Shown here: one piece after another, positions 51,101-63,201 of the stretch | Layout: every line of letters starts with the position of its first letter | Position numbering within the stretch: the first letter of the stretch is position 1 | DNA from: Phaeodactylum tricornutum CCAP 1055/1 | Taxonomy: Eukaryota; Bacillariophyta; Bacillariophyceae; Surirellales; Neidiaceae | Assembly: GCF_000150955.2 (NCBI RefSeq) | Contig: NC_011673.1 | Coordinates: 697,394 to 761,393 of the forward strand | Reading direction: 5' to 3' | Length of the DNA: 64,000 nt | Position numbers and translations under genes: made by a program | Notes under the pieces: model-generated | What the model was told of the DNA's origin: nothing | Seen by the model: the letters and a program-made list of their open reading frames with translations, nothing else | Database searches by the model: none

Positions 51101-54100
51101 AGTGAATCTTCGCCTGTTGGATATTCCGTGGAGATCCAACCGACAGATTCAGTCTGCTTCCAGTATTGGTTCACATCAAAAGTTACGGTTTCTCCGTCGA
51201 AGGCAGTAATCGTGACAGGCATTTCAAAGAAATCAGATAATCCTTCGTGACTATTAAGAAAGGCTTGAGCGCAAATTTCAGTAGGAGCGGCGCTTTCACT
51301 AGGGACCGAACTCGGAGCTTCACTGGGTGCTCTTTCTCCTTCCGCAGTAGGAGTCAAACTCGGCGTGGCGCTCGGCTCGGAGCTGGGCTGAGAGCTTGGC
51401 ACCGCACTCGGCTGGGAGCTAGGCATCGAACTAGGGGCAGAGCTCGGTCCAGAGCTGGGTACCGAACTGGGAGCGGAACTCGGAGACACGCTGGGCTGGC
51501 TGCTGGGAACGGCGCTCGGCGCGGAACTAGGGGAAGCACTTGGTCCAGAGCTCGGCTGGGAGCTAGGAGCGCTACTGGGAGCGGCGCTCGGGGAGGAACT
51601 TGGTGCGCTACTGGGAGAACCGCTAGGAGCTGCGCTGGGACCCGAGCTAGGCGCAGAGCTCGGTGCAGAGCTGGGACCCGCACTAGGCGCCGAGCTGGGT
51701 GCCGCGCTGGGGGCAGAACTAGGTCCCGAGCTGGGCGAAGAGCTGGGGGCAGAACTGGGGCTGCTACTAGGAGCCGAACTGGGGGTGGAACTGGGCGCTG
51801 AGCTAGGCTTGCTGCTGGGAGCCGAACTAGGGGCAGAGCTGGGACCGGCACTGGGAGCGGCACTCGGCTCGGAGCTGGGCACGGAACTCGGCTGACTGCT
51901 GGGGGAGGAGCTGGGCGCGGCACTAGGTCCAGAGCTGGGCGAAGAGCTGGGCGCGCTACTCGGAAAGGCACTCGGCTGTGAGCTCGGAACGGCGCTCGGT
52001 TGAGAGCTCGGAAGGGCGCTCGGCTGTGTGCTCGGAAGGGCGCTAGGCTGTGTGCTCGGCACGGAACTGGGCCCAGAGCTCGGCATTGAACTAGGCCCAG
52101 CACTAGGGAGCGCACTAGGCGCAGTGCTAGGCACGGAGCTCGGAACAGCACTCGGATCGGCGCTAGGCGGGGAGCTGGGCGAAGAGCTGGGCCGGGAACT
52201 CGGACTGGCACTGGGCGTCGTCGTGGGCACAATACTCGGCATCCCCGACGGGCCACCGCTGGGCTCCGCGCTGGGCGACGAACTGGGCATGGCACTGGGA
52301 CTCACGCTAGGCTCCGCACTGGGCGACGAACTAGGACCGGAACTCGGCTGCGAACTGGGCACAGCACTCGGCTGGGAGCTGGGAGTCGCGCTCGGCTCGG
52401 AGCTGGGCTGAGAGCTTGGCACCGTACTCGGCTGGGAGCTAGGCATCGAACTAGGGGCAGAGCTCGGTCCAGAGCTGGGTACCGAACTGGGAGCGGAACT
52501 CGGAGACACGCTGGGCTGGCTGCTGGGAACGGCGCTCGGCGCGGAACTAGGGGAAGCACTTGGTCCAGAGCTCGGCTGGGAGCTAGGAGCGCTACTGGGA
52601 GCGGCGCTCGGGGAGGAACTTGGTGCGCTACTGGGAGAACCGCTAGGAGCTGCGCTGGGACCCGAGCTAGGCGCAGAGCTCGGTGCAGAGCTGGGACCCG
52701 CACTAGGCGCCGAGCTGGGTGCCGCGCTGGGGGCAGAACTAGGTCCCGAGCTGGGCGAAGAGCTGGGGGCAGAACTGGGGCTGCTACTAGGAGCCGAACT
52801 GGGGGTGGAACTGGGCGCTGAGCTAGGCTTGCTGCTGGGAGCCGAACTAGGGGCAGAGCTGGGACCGGCACTGGGAGCGGCACTCGGCTCGGAGCTGGGC
52901 ACGGAACTCGGCTGACTGCTGGGGGAGGAGCTGGGCGCGGCACTAGGTCCAGAGCTGGGCGAAGAGCTGGGCGCGCTACTCGGAAAGGCACTCGGCTGTG
53001 AGCTCGGAACGGCGCTCGGTTGAGAGCTCGGAAGGGCGCTCGGCTGTGTGCTCGGAAGGGCGCTAGGCTGTGTGCTCGGCACGGAACTGGGCCCAGAGCT
53101 CGGCATTGAACTAGGCCCAGCACTAGGGAGCGCACTAGGCGCAGTGCTAGGCACGGAGCTCGGAACAGCACTCGGCTCGGCGCTAGGCGGGGAGCTGGGC
53201 GAAGAGCTGGGCCGGGAACTCGGACTGGCACTGGGCGTCGTCGTGGGCACAATACTCGGCATCCCCGACGGGCCACCGCTGGGCTCCGCGCTGGGCGACG
53301 AACTGGGCATGGCACTGGGACTCACGCTAGGCTCCGCACTGGGCGACGAACTAGGACCGGAACTCGGCTGCGAACTGGGCACAGCACTCGGCTGGGAGCT
53401 GGGAGTCGCGCTCGGCTCGGAGCTGGGCTGAGAGCTTGGCACCGTACTCGGCTGGGAGCTAGGCATCGAACTAGGGGCAGAGCTCGGTCCAGAGCTGGGT
53501 ACCGAACTGGGAGCGGAACTCGGAGACACGCTGGGCTGGCTGCTGGGAACGGCGCTCGGCGCGGAACTAGGGGAAGCACTTGGTCCAGAGCTCGGCTGGG
53601 AGCTAGGAGCGCTACTGGGAGCGGCGCTCGGGGAGGAACTTGGTGCGCTACTGGGAGAACCGCTAGGAGCTGCGCTGGGACCCGAGCTAGGCGCAGAGCT
53701 CGGTGCAGAGCTGGGACCCGCACTAGGCGCCGAGCTGGGTGCCGCGCTGGGGGCAGAACTAGGTCCCGAGCTGGGCGAAGAGCTGGGGGCAGAACTGGGG
53801 CTGCTACTAGGAGCCGAACTGGGGGTGGAACTGGGCGCTGAGCTAGGCTTGCTGCTGGGAGCCGAACTAGGGGCAGAGCTGGGACCGGCACTGGGAGCGG
53901 CACTCGGCTCGGAGCTGGGCACGGAACTCGGCTGACTGCTGGGGGAGGAGCTGGGCGCGGCACTAGGTCCAGAGCTGGGCGAAGAGCTGGGCGCGCTACT
54001 CGGAAAGGCACTCGGCTGTGAGCTCGGAACGGCGCTCGGTTGAGAGCTCGGAAGGGCGCTCGGTTGTGTGCTCGGAAGGGCGCTAGGCTGTGTGCTCGGC

Positions 54101-57100
54101 ACGGAACTGGGCCCAAAGCTCGGCATCGTACTGGGTTCACTACTTGGCAAAATGCTGGGACTAGAAGTAGGAATGGACGAGGGAAACGAACTAGGGAGCC
54201 CAGAAGGCCCCCCACTTGGCATTGTACTAGGAACTGCACTTGGTTGAATACTTGTACTTGGGACTGAGCTCGGAGCTTCGCTGGGTGCTCTTTCTCCCTC
54301 AGCAGTCGGAGAAAGACTGGGAGACGATGATGGTTCCAGGCTCGGAGTGCCCGACGGTAGCACTGACGGACTGACAGATGGGGACGAGCTAGGGCCCGAT
54401 GTGGGAGAAGAACTAGGGACACCGCTCGGCAACGAGCTCGGACCGGAGCTCGGACCGGAACTAGGACCCGCACTGGGAGACCCACTCGGTCCAGAGCTGG
54501 GAAGCGCGCTCGGAGTCAAGCTAGGCTGGCCACTTGGACCAGAACTGGGCACGGAGCTAGGAGACCCACTGGGAGAGTTACTGGGCGAGCCACTGGGCAA
54601 AGCGCTTGGACCCGTACTGGGACCCGTGCTGGGACCCGAGCTGGGTTCACCACTTGGAGAGCTGCTGGGGACTGCGCTGGGTTTCGTCGTCGGAACAGCA
54701 GAAGGCAACGCGGAAGGAGGGGAGGTAGGGGAGCTACTAGGGGATTCGCTCGGCTGCGAGCTGGGACCCACCGAAGGACCGGTACTAGGAGCGCCACTCG
54801 GAGCTGCGCTGGGCGGAACAGACGGTCCGGTACTGGGGGAGTCACTGGGCCCGACGCTTGGGGAAGCGGACGGACCAGAACTCGGTCCAACACTCGGACC
54901 CGCGCTTGGAGCAGCACTCGGTTGTGATGAAGGTACGCCACTGGGAGTGGCACTTGGAAGTACGCTGGGACCAGAGCTCGGCGACAACGAAGGTCCCGTA
55001 CTGGGGCCGGAAGTAGGACCAGAGCTAGGCAACCCACTCGGGGTAGAGCTCGGAGATCCGCTGGGACCACCACTGGGGGACCCGCTCGGCTGTGAACTAG
55101 GCTTACTGCTAGGTCCGGAAGTTGGACCACCACTTGGCGAGGCAGTGGGCGCAAAACTCACCGAGCTGCTGGGCACGGAGCTGGGCGAAGAAAACGGACT
55201 ATCTGTTAGCTTGGAGACCGCCAATGGGCTCGGACGCGAGCTGGGCGATCTCGATGCGATGCTTGGCTCGCTGCTCCCTTCTGAGCTCGGCAGAAGACTC
55301 GGCCCAGCGCTCGGTGACGCACTCGGTCCCTGGCTGGATTCTACGCTTGGTGTAATTGTAGGAGGGCTCGTTGGCCCGGAAGAAGCACTCATGCTCGGCC
55401 CAGACGACACTGAAATGATGGGTCTAGAAGAAGGTTCCGCGGTTTGTCCGGTGGAGGGTCTTGCCGACGGACCTGTACTTGGTTGACCCGTCGGACCACC
55501 TGTAGGACTTTTCGTAGGAGCACCGGTGGGAGACCCCGTCGGCCCGGAGGTGGACGAATTACTAGGCTGATTCGTTGGAGCAGAACTGGGTTTCGAACTC
55601 GGTCCTCTTGAAGGGCCAACACTTGGAGATGCACTAGGAAAGTCCGTGGGGCCGCCGCTGGGAGAAGCACTCGGAAAATCGGTAGGTCCCCCGGAGGGAC
55701 TAGTACTCGGAAATTCTGTAGGACCATCACTGGGCGCAACACTCGGCGACTCCGTTGGTCCACTCGTGGGTCCATGTGAAGGTTGTCCTGTAGGTTTGAA
55801 CGTTGGCCCCAATGTTGGTTCGGAAGAAGGGCCAGCGGACTCCAGTCTCGTCGGATTTTGGGAAGGTTGAGTTGTTGGGGTAGCTGAAAGTTCTGCAGAA
55901 GGTTCCGAAGAAGGGCTGAAAGTAGGTCCTGACGTAGGTTCAGAAGTTGGTTTCCACGTTGGACTCAATGTCGGTTCAGACGTAGGCTTCGAAGTCGGCG
56001 ACAAGGATGGTTCCGCGGTCGGACTGGCGGTGGGCGTCGACGTTGGTCCCGGACTCGGTCCTGAGGACACCTCACTGGTAGGTGCAACTGTTGGGATCAA
56101 AGCTGGGTTTCCAGTCGGTCCGACAGTAGGCCCAGCGGTAGGGCTCCCTTCTGGCAGCGGCACAACGGGCTTGCCACTTGGTGCGAAAGAAGCCTCCGAA
56201 GTAGGACCATCCGTCGGCTGTCCAGTAGGACCAGCTGTTGGGCTAGAAATCGGACTGCTAGAGGGGGCAAGCGTAGGTTCCGAGGTCGGTCCGTCGGTTG
56301 GTCCGGCCGTGGGTGCTCCTGTTGGACCTGATGAAGGGGTTTCACTAGGCGAAGAAGAGGGCTGATTTGTCGGCCCAGAAGAGGGTTTCGAAGTAAACCG
56401 GGCAGCCGGACCCTCACTGAAGCTGCCGCTCGGAACCAAGCTACCGCTCGGAACCGAGCTCAGGGCTTCATTAGGTTCCTTTTCACCACCTTTCGTCGGA
56501 AAAGTACTGCTAGTCGTCGATGGACCCATCGATAATTCGATTGCAGGCAACCCCGAGGGTACGTCAGACGGGTCGTCTGTCTGTCTAACCGAGGGTCGCG
56601 TGGTGGGCTGTTTTGTAGGAGAGGTCGTCGGTCCCACAGTAGGCACGCTCGTCGGGGTCGCCGTTGGTGCAGCGAACGGCGGATCCGATGCAATTTTTTG
56701 GATCGAGCCAAAATCCGACCCCCCACAACCACATACTAGGGCAACCTGAAACTGGCAGTTAGCCGGAATGGGCACTTTGATCTCTGACGAGCAGACTGCG
56801 GGAAGCTCTGCCGTATCTTGAGTTTTGTCATACGCCTCGTCAGCGATAAACAAGTTCACTTCGGCAACTCCAGAGATGTCGCAGTCCACGGTATAAGTAA
56901 GCTCTGTGTAAGGCGGAACTTGTTCCTGAAGATCGCACGTTTCCTGATCTCCTTTACTGAACTGAGTGAAGATGTATTCGAGTACATCGTCTTTCTCGAC
57001 CTGCCACGTCTGGTTTACGGTGAAGGTAACGCTTCTCCCAGTACGAGAGACAACCACAACCGGATTGGCGACGAACTCGCAGGTTTTCCCATGGACCAGC

Positions 57101-58605
57101 TGAAGTCTCGAATCCTCGCGGTCTTCACAAACTGTAGGGGCGGAAGTAGGCAAGGCACTCGGGACAACACCGGGAGAGTCGCTCAGAGCCCCAAACGGAA
57201 TATCAGTAAGAGCCTCGCCGGGCATGAGACTTGGACTAGGTGAAGGCTCGCCATCAACACTTCTGTCCTCGACAACCTGGTGGGTTCCAAATTTGCTGGG
57301 CTCACCCTCCGATGGCTCAGACGAGGTGATGGTACTGGGTTGTCCAGCGGGGGATATCGTAGGCGAAGAGGGAGTGATGTAGACACCACCGCCCTCCCCT
57401 CCACAGCTACACGCATACACCATCGAGTAGGCACAGGTGTTGCCCAAGGGATCCGCTGCATGCGCACATTCCTCGGGAACAGTTGCCCGATCGTCAGGGT
57501 CAGCGAAGGAATCGTCTGTGACGAAGATATCGATATGGACGTACCCGGTTTCGTTACATTGGGCGGTGTAGCTGAATTCCTCCAAAGGAGATACTTCTTT
57601 GTTGGCAGCACAACTGTAGCTGCCCATCTCAATGAAAGCAGCCGCCACCCACGCCACGGGAGCTTCCTTCCAAGTCTGCGCGACAGTGAAAGTGACTGTA
57701 TCTTCTCCTCTACGGACAACCTCGATAGGTAGCGTCTCGTACGTGGAGCACTGTTTACCCTGCACCACAATGAATTCACCATCTTCACGATCCACACAGG
57801 AGGTAGGCACAGGGGTGACAGGCAAGAGCGGATTTCCGAGGGGAATATCGGTAGGAGCTGTCGTGGACGAAGGCATGGAAGAGGCACAGAACCTTTCGTC
57901 TACCATATTTCCGTAACAGTCATCCTTGGTCGGGGCAAGGGTGGCAATTCCGAAATCATCCACGTCTTCTTTCAAGTCACCATTCAAACCTCGTTGGAGG
58001 CCGCGGAGGGTACGGAAATCGGCACGGGCTGCGGAAGGGGGATCTGTGGCCAGAAATGACTTGGACGGGCCATTCTGGCGATGGAGCTCGCGGCACTCCG
58101 GATCGTCAGGGTCTTCCAGACACCTGGCAAACTGGGCTAGGGCATGATTGCTATGGACGAGGGGATCGAGGGATTGCGTGGTAGCGTTGGAAGACGTGAA
58201 AGCACTCGAGACCTCCGTCTCAACAGACTCTCGCACGGCTTCCTGATCGCTTTCGTTCGCAAATCCTGTCGCAGAGGCCTTCGCCTCGTCCTCAACAGGG
58301 AAAGCAAAATTCGGGGGAAACGGGTTGGCAACGATCGGAGGACACAGCTTGCGACGAACAGGGTCGTCGTAGTTGCAGTCCAATCGAATGGCCATTTTAT
58401 TGCGGTTCAAATTCGTACCGAAGTGCGAAAAGAACGACAATGACTTTCGCTCAAGAACTCCAGGAATGGTCTGCATCAAGCCCGAGACGAAGTCTCGGAA
58501 GCTTGCGGCAGACGCATTTCCCACAGAGGAGATCAAGAGGAGCAGAAAAACACAGCAAGAACGCTTCAAGGCAAACATCTTGTTGGGACCCTTATTCATC
58601 ATCAT
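46254..58605 (-). CDS. Giant secreted modular PS/PT-repeat protein (cell-surface or adhesive type)
   Basis: One gene of about 4,100 codons. The ATG at 58605 starts a signal peptide ([17 protein letters not shown]). Six related ~130-residue modules, each with VTFxVxQxW(K), a C..Y(T)A.C strand pair, I(F/W)V and paired cysteines, lie at about residues 270-410, 490-630, 2440-2570 and, towards the end, three near 48176-47765, 47395-46995 and 46945-46535. A different β-rich domain occupies about 2590-2770. Linkers are PSxx and PTxx tetrads hundreds of residues long. The C-terminus is a conserved-looking Cys/Tyr-rich block ([19 protein letters not shown]). The longest open frames are 49180..58605 and 46254..48158. 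Four small indels inside a tandem duplication (48285-49634) separate them, although the frame otherwise runs straight through. Ser-Pro tetrads suggest heavy glycosylation; a wall, matrix or adhesion role is inferred. Confidence 0.78.
48285..49634. repeat. Tandem duplication of a ~675-bp PS-linker segment with indels
   Basis: Copy A is 48285-48957 and copy B starts at 48958 and runs to about 49634, at an offset of 673 bp. The copies are almost identical base for base. Copy A is one base short near 48381 and near 48951; copy B has one extra base near 49190 and two extra near 49157. The undisturbed unit would be 675 bp, or 225 codons, an in-frame duplication. Confidence 0.85.
51367..54127. repeat. 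1020-bp tandem repeat, 2.7 near-identical copies
   Basis: Copies at 51367-52386, 52387-53406 and 53407-54127 (partial). Read line by line, copies 1 and 2 differ at only two sites (51405/52425 and 52156/53176), and copies 2 and 3 at two sites in 721 bp (53044/54064 and 53096/54116). The unit is 340 codons, that is 85 four-residue PSxx tetrads, so the frame is kept. Inside each copy a 12-bp period is also obvious. Confidence 0.95.
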
Positions 58606-60064
58606 CGTCACGGATGGGAAAGAGTGCCTCTCAACGAAGCAAAACCGAGCGAAACACCCTTAAACTATTTCTCCAATGGTCATCTTGAAAGGTCACAAAC
58701 GAAGCTGCTAATGTCCTTTCAACTTATTCTACAGTTTCCCACTTAATTGTTAATGACTCCTGTTTTTAGAGAATATATCGATCTTCAAGGCTTATGAACA
58801 GGTTTGATTAGGCTCTAGAGTCAGGGTAGAAAATAATTTCTTTCCACAGATCTGTATTTAAATATTGAAATGTTCTTGCTGGGCTTATGTGTTTGCGATA
58901 CCTAATGCTCCCTCCCATAAAGCTCCACAGTCATCGCAAAGACGTCGTCTCAATTACGTTAGTGAAAATAACTGCACTGGTCTCCTTGGTCGTGATATTT
59001 AGGAGTCTTTTACGCTTTTCACAGAGATTGCCAGCATGAGGTCTGGAAACTGAGAAGAATATAGCTTCAATTCAGCATACCGTACTGGTACCTTGGGATC
59101 TTCACGACATATGTTTCCTAGCTAGTAGAGGTCTTCAATGGTGTTTTTTAAATGTAAATCCTTTTTCAAAGGTCGAAGATTAAGGAGGGGAGCAGTAAAG
59201 TAGGGGAAAGTTCAAAACCTGAATTCACAATCACTTTATTTTGGAGGACTTCCAACACTGAAATTGAAGCTTCCCAATGTAGGCACTACAATAGCTCCGT
59301 GGGTATGGCTTAGGGTTAAAGATCTTGAAATATTCATTGTCGAAGCGAATCGCCGACGAACAATCAGCAACTAACATAGCTGTAACTTCTTAAACAGACC
59401 AGAGGAAAGATACCACGTTCCATTTTTTTGAATCGATACTTCCATACTGTTAAGAATTACAATAGAGATTTTTTGGCCCTTTGATATGAGCTATTTTCTT
59501 CTACTCACTGTCAGAGACAATCCACGATCAACGATCAATAATGAAAAACGAATATGACCCCATGGAGATAATCTGGAATTGTGAAGGGAAATCACCGCGC
59601 TTTTCTCCGACCTACGGAAGTTCTCAACTCATATTTACGTCACAATTTTTGTACCGGGAAATGAAACAAACTGTAAACCAATTCCGTACTTAAAGTTAGA
59701 GGGACCCAACTATGAATACAAAAGTCGTACCGGTATGTCCCTGTAATCTACTACTTCCAGAAGAGAAATTTCGCGAAATCGGTAGTCCATCCCTACCAGT
59801 GCTTGTCAACCATATTTTATGACTGTGTGTTACCTCTCTAGTACTACGTCAAGGATCGATTACGGCCTGTCACCACGTCTGGCCGTCGGCTGTTTGCCCC
59901 GTCCCTATTTGGTGGTCTGCCTGTCGGGAACAACCAGATACATTCCTCACTTCACTGTCAAACAGTATAAACCTGGTATTCTTCCCATTCGCTACTTTGT
60001 CTCGACTGCGAATGAGAATAAAATCATTGTGTACTTTCCCGCCTTTCTCACAAGATCCTCCTTC
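58606..60064. other. Divergent intergenic region, giant gene / SDR
   Basis: About 1.46 kb, AT-rich, between divergent start codons. No ORF, repeat or RNA gene is supported. An upstream in-frame ATG for the SDR gene lies at 59819. Confidence 0.5.
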
Positions 60065-61089
60065 ATGGTGTTTGTGCGTAAGCAATGCGCGAACAACTTA
60101 TTACTGACGCATAGTCTCCGCTGTCGCAAGTTGAGCACAATAACAAAGAATCCTGTTGTGACGCAATTCTTGGCACAGTTGTACTCGCTGGAAGGATATG
60201 CCTGCATCGTGACAGGTGGAGGAACGGGTAAGCCGAAGCGATCCCTCCACGAAGCAAGATGTGAACTTTAGCCTTATGCGCATCTAGCGACGATCGTCAT
60301 TTGCTACTGACAGAATTCTTACCTTGTTTTGCAGGAATTGGGGCAGCTCTAGCTATGGGTTTGGCTCGCGCCGGTGCGAGCGTGGTACTCACGGGGCGAC
60401 AGGAAGGTCCATTGGATGACTCCTGTAGCGCAATACGACAGCAACTGAGACAGGATAAGCTCGAGGACGTTGAGAAACGCGCCTGCTATAGGGCTTGCGA
60501 TGTGACGAAGTACGAAGGATTGCCTCGCTTTGTACAAGATGCCGAGCTTTTGACAGGAATTGCTCCCACAATACTCGTGAACAACGCTGGTGTCAATGTC
60601 CGACAAACAGCCGATGATTTGACCAGTGAACACTGGCAGCAGTCATTTGAGCTCATGCTTACGGCTCCCTTCATGCTCACTCGGGCTCTGTCAAAAAATA
60701 TGAAAGCCCGACAACACGGCCGCGTGATAACCATCGCTAGTTTGCAATCCTTCCGTGCATTTCCGGATTCTTTACCGTATGCAACCGCCAAGACGGGGGT
60801 ACTGGGACTGTCGCGCGCACTTTCAGAAGCATACGCACCACCTCACGGTTACCACAATGTCACGTGCAATGCAATTGCACCGGGATATGTCAAGACGAAA
60901 CTCACTGCTTCGGTCTTTGCAGATATCGAACGCAGCCGACGACTGGCTGACGCTACTTTGTTAGGTCGCAACAGCGTACCTTCTGATCTGGTGGGGGCAA
61001 CCGTCTTCTTAGCGTCGCCGTCGGCCTCCTACATTACTGGACAAACTCTGTCTGTTGATGGTGGTTTCACGGCTCTCGGCATGCGGTAG
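60065..61089 (+). CDS. Short-chain dehydrogenase/reductase, gluconate-5-dehydrogenase-like, likely mitochondrial
   Basis: A 305-aa NAD(P)-dependent oxidoreductase, join(60065..60227,60335..61089). The 107-nt intron (GTAAGC...TTGCAG) splits the cofactor motif TGGGTG|IG, which is complete after splicing. The catalytic set is present: NNAGVN, Ser in ITIASLQSFRAF, and Tyr-x3-Lys in YATAKTG. NAIAPGYVKT and the C-terminal SYITGQTLSVDGGFT are classical-SDR features; the whole is most like IdnO/gluconate 5-dehydrogenase. I choose the ATG at 60065 because it opens an Arg/Leu/Ser-rich, acid-free presequence (VRKQCANNLLLTHSLRCRKL) of mitochondrial type. The ATG at 59819 would add 82 residues without clear structure. 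The substrate is not assignable. Confidence 0.9.
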
Positions 61090-61249
61090 GCATAAACTCG
61101 AATAAATCTGGACAACACAATGTCATCAGTACGGAAAAGAATAGTACTTTAATATTTGCTGTAAGCGACGCATTCGGGAATGAGAGGGCATGGCGCAAAT
61201 TCACGGATCTATTGCCGTTGATTGCACGCTTCCCACGTCCTTTTTATAA

Positions 61250-62794
61250 CTACGACCTGCATATGGCTGCCTCGGCCATTTTTGCTCTCCACTGTCGCAC
61301 GAAGGTTTGAACATTTTCAACCTGGCCGTAGTCAAGAAATATTTGTTGCCGACGCTCGGAACTCCACATACTACCATCCCGATCCCGTGCGAACTCCTCC
61401 ACGGCTGCGTACTCGCCCGGCATAAGGCACTGATGTTGGTAGACTTCTGTAAACTGAACACGTACCCGCTCCCGATCCCATAACCAAATCTGATCCACGA
61501 CATTTGTCGGTACCGACGAGCCGCCACCACCTGTAGAGCGAAGGTTGGGATGGGCGTGTTTCTCCAAAAAGCGCAGAATCTGCCTCGCTTGGATCCCCAT
61601 GGCAAAGGCTGACTTGACTGAATCACGTGTTACGCTCATGAAAACAATATTAGGAAGTCTACGAATTGTCCCTATATCGCAAAATAGTCCCAGCATGTTC
61701 ACGTGGAGTTCCGATGTCGTGTAGGCGCACAACTGAAAATTAGTCTGTACGATAATAGCCAAGTGTGACGAATCGTGCGGAGTCGGATGTGCCAACGCAG
61801 TGTCCAACGCCTTGCTGGACAGTGCCCACAAAGCGGACCCCCTGGCGTCATGCGCATCATCATTTCCCATCAACTGCATGGCAACCCGCGTTGGGTAGAA
61901 TAAAGTGATATTTTTGCCAACCTTTTTTGTGTAAAGCAATCCAAATAGAGCCAAATCCTTAACCATGACGCGGCCATCTTTGCTCAAAGAAGACGTCAAA
62001 TAAGCTTCCCCTACACGAGCAAAACTCAAGCATATAAGCAGCAAAAGATTCTCCTGAACTAGTCGAGGGCCTTTTTCATGCGCTTCGAGACTCTGTAAAT
62101 ATTGGACCACAAAATGCCAGACTTGCTGATGATTATCTTGCAGCATAAAATCATATCCTTTCTCAGTAATTACCAATGGGGCTTCGTCTTCTGCGCCGAG
62201 AAATTCAGGATCTGGTTGCATCAGACCCGTCTGTAGCAAGAAGCTAACAACAGCAGAAGGTGGTTCTTGCTGCCCTGTGCTACCGACCAGAAAGTGCAGC
62301 ACCGAGTCCCACCGCGACTGGGTGTACCGCTCTAGATCTTCAGGCGTTACGGCTCCGACGTGCTCTCCAGTTTCTCGTTCGATCAATGCAATCTGTACCG
62401 GCGTGACAGGCTGCCATGGAGAGGCATCCAAGCAACAAAGACACGCCCGCAGGCCCGTCTGAAATTCTGGTGTCAGCGAAACCATCTGGTCGCCGGAATT
62501 CACGCTATTAAGAATGGCCCACATATGTAATTCCTGCCAAATCTTTTCGGGTTTAACTTTAGACCATACTTGAATCCCCGAAACTGGAAAGGAGCCGCCC
62601 GTGGAGTTGAGTCGAACCACAATATGCTGCGCCACTGGAGAGAGTGCCCGCTGTAACACAACCCGACACACGAATTTTCCTCGAGTCTCTTCTGTATATA
62701 ACTGCAAGAGCGTTTCGGGAGGGAGACTTGTCACGAGGTAGTCCAATACCCCCCTCGATATTTTCCTGATTTTCTTTCCTTCCGGACTTGACAT
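61250..62794 (-). CDS. TFB2: TFIIH core subunit p52 (Tfb2/GTF2H4)
   Basis: A subunit of the transcription/repair factor TFIIH that binds and stimulates the XPB helicase; nuclear, 514 aa, one exon. The N-terminus has the family start LDYLVTSLPPETLLQLY followed by a helical HEAT-like region. The central phrase RWDSVLHFLVGS and the block LFGLLYTKKVGKNITLFYPTRVAMQL are typical. The middle domain contains IIVQTNFQLCAYT and LFCDIGTIRRLPNIVFMSVTRDSVKSAFAMGI. The C-terminal XPB/p8-binding part has VVDQIWLWDRERVRVQFTEVY. Length and domain order are normal. The ATG is at 62794. It converges on the SDR gene with a 160-bp gap. The p44 subunit gene lies at 28212..29576. Confidence 0.95.
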   Translation of the reverse strand: MSSPEGKKIRKISRGVLDYLVTSLPPETLLQLYTEETRGKFVCRVVLQRALSPVAQHIVVRLNSTGGSFPVSGIQVWSKVKPEKIWQELHMWAILNSVNSGDQMVSLTPEFQTGLRACLCCLDASPWQPVTPVQIALIERETGEHVGAVTPEDLERYTQSRWDSVLHFLVGSTGQQEPPSAVVSFLLQTGLMQPDPEFLGAEDEAPLVITEKGYDFMLQDNHQQVWHFVVQYLQSLEAHEKGPRLVQENLLLLICLSFARVGEAYLTSSLSKDGRVMVKDLALFGLLYTKKVGKNITLFYPTRVAMQLMGNDDAHDARGSALWALSSKALDTALAHPTPHDSSHLAIIVQTNFQLCAYTTSELHVNMLGLFCDIGTIRRLPNIVFMSVTRDSVKSAFAMGIQARQILRFLEKHAHPNLRSTGGGGSSVPTNVVDQIWLWDRERVRVQFTEVYQHQCLMPGEYAAVEEFARDRDGSMWSSERRQQIFLDYGQVENVQTFVRQWRAKMAEAAICRS

Positions 62795-63201
62795 ATTCTG
62801 GCAAGTTCCTGTTTGAAGTTATGAATAGAATCTATTCAACACGGTAAGATTGAGTAGAAAAAAGGCGGTGCAGTCAAAATATATCTCGCCAGAGGCATCA
62901 TTTTTTTCTATCATAGTGGAGCTGCGCGCAACCGTTTCACTGTCATAACGTGTTTCCAAATAGTGCGCGGTTGCTCATAGTTGGCTTTTTTGCGTCATCT
63001 CGCGGCTTCTGTGCTTTTGACATACGATAAGAGAGGCAGCGATCCGATCTTGCTCGCGCACTCGAAACCAGCAAACAAACAGTAACATGTAAGACACGAA
63101 AATTGTGTAGACGAATTTGTTTTACATTCCTAAACACGTCGATCCGGAGTGAGTTTGTGATGAAGTAACTGCAAAGAATAAGAGCTTTCTCGTTCGCAGG
63201 A
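62795..63201. other. Divergent intergenic region, Tfb2 / secreted-like protein
   Basis: About 400 bp between divergent starts. A possible 5'-UTR intron of the right-hand gene runs 63089..63199 (GTAAGA...TCGCAG), ending two bases before its ATG. Nothing else is seen. Confidence 0.45.

Noticed and set aside
48285-54127. Regular short repeats that could suggest a CRISPR array
   Set aside because: No spacers: the repeats are continuous 12-bp coding tetrads inside one eukaryotic gene.
51354-54485. Long Arg/Pro/Leu-rich frames on the minus strand (51354..52295, 52302..53315, 53322..54485)
   Set aside because: Shifted readings of the same PSxx repeat; the PS frame continues from the signal peptide without a stop.
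54347-55486. 379-codon plus-strand frame rich in LGPELG tetrads
   Set aside because: Antisense reading of the PS-repeat array; 12-bp periodicity keeps several frames open on both strands.
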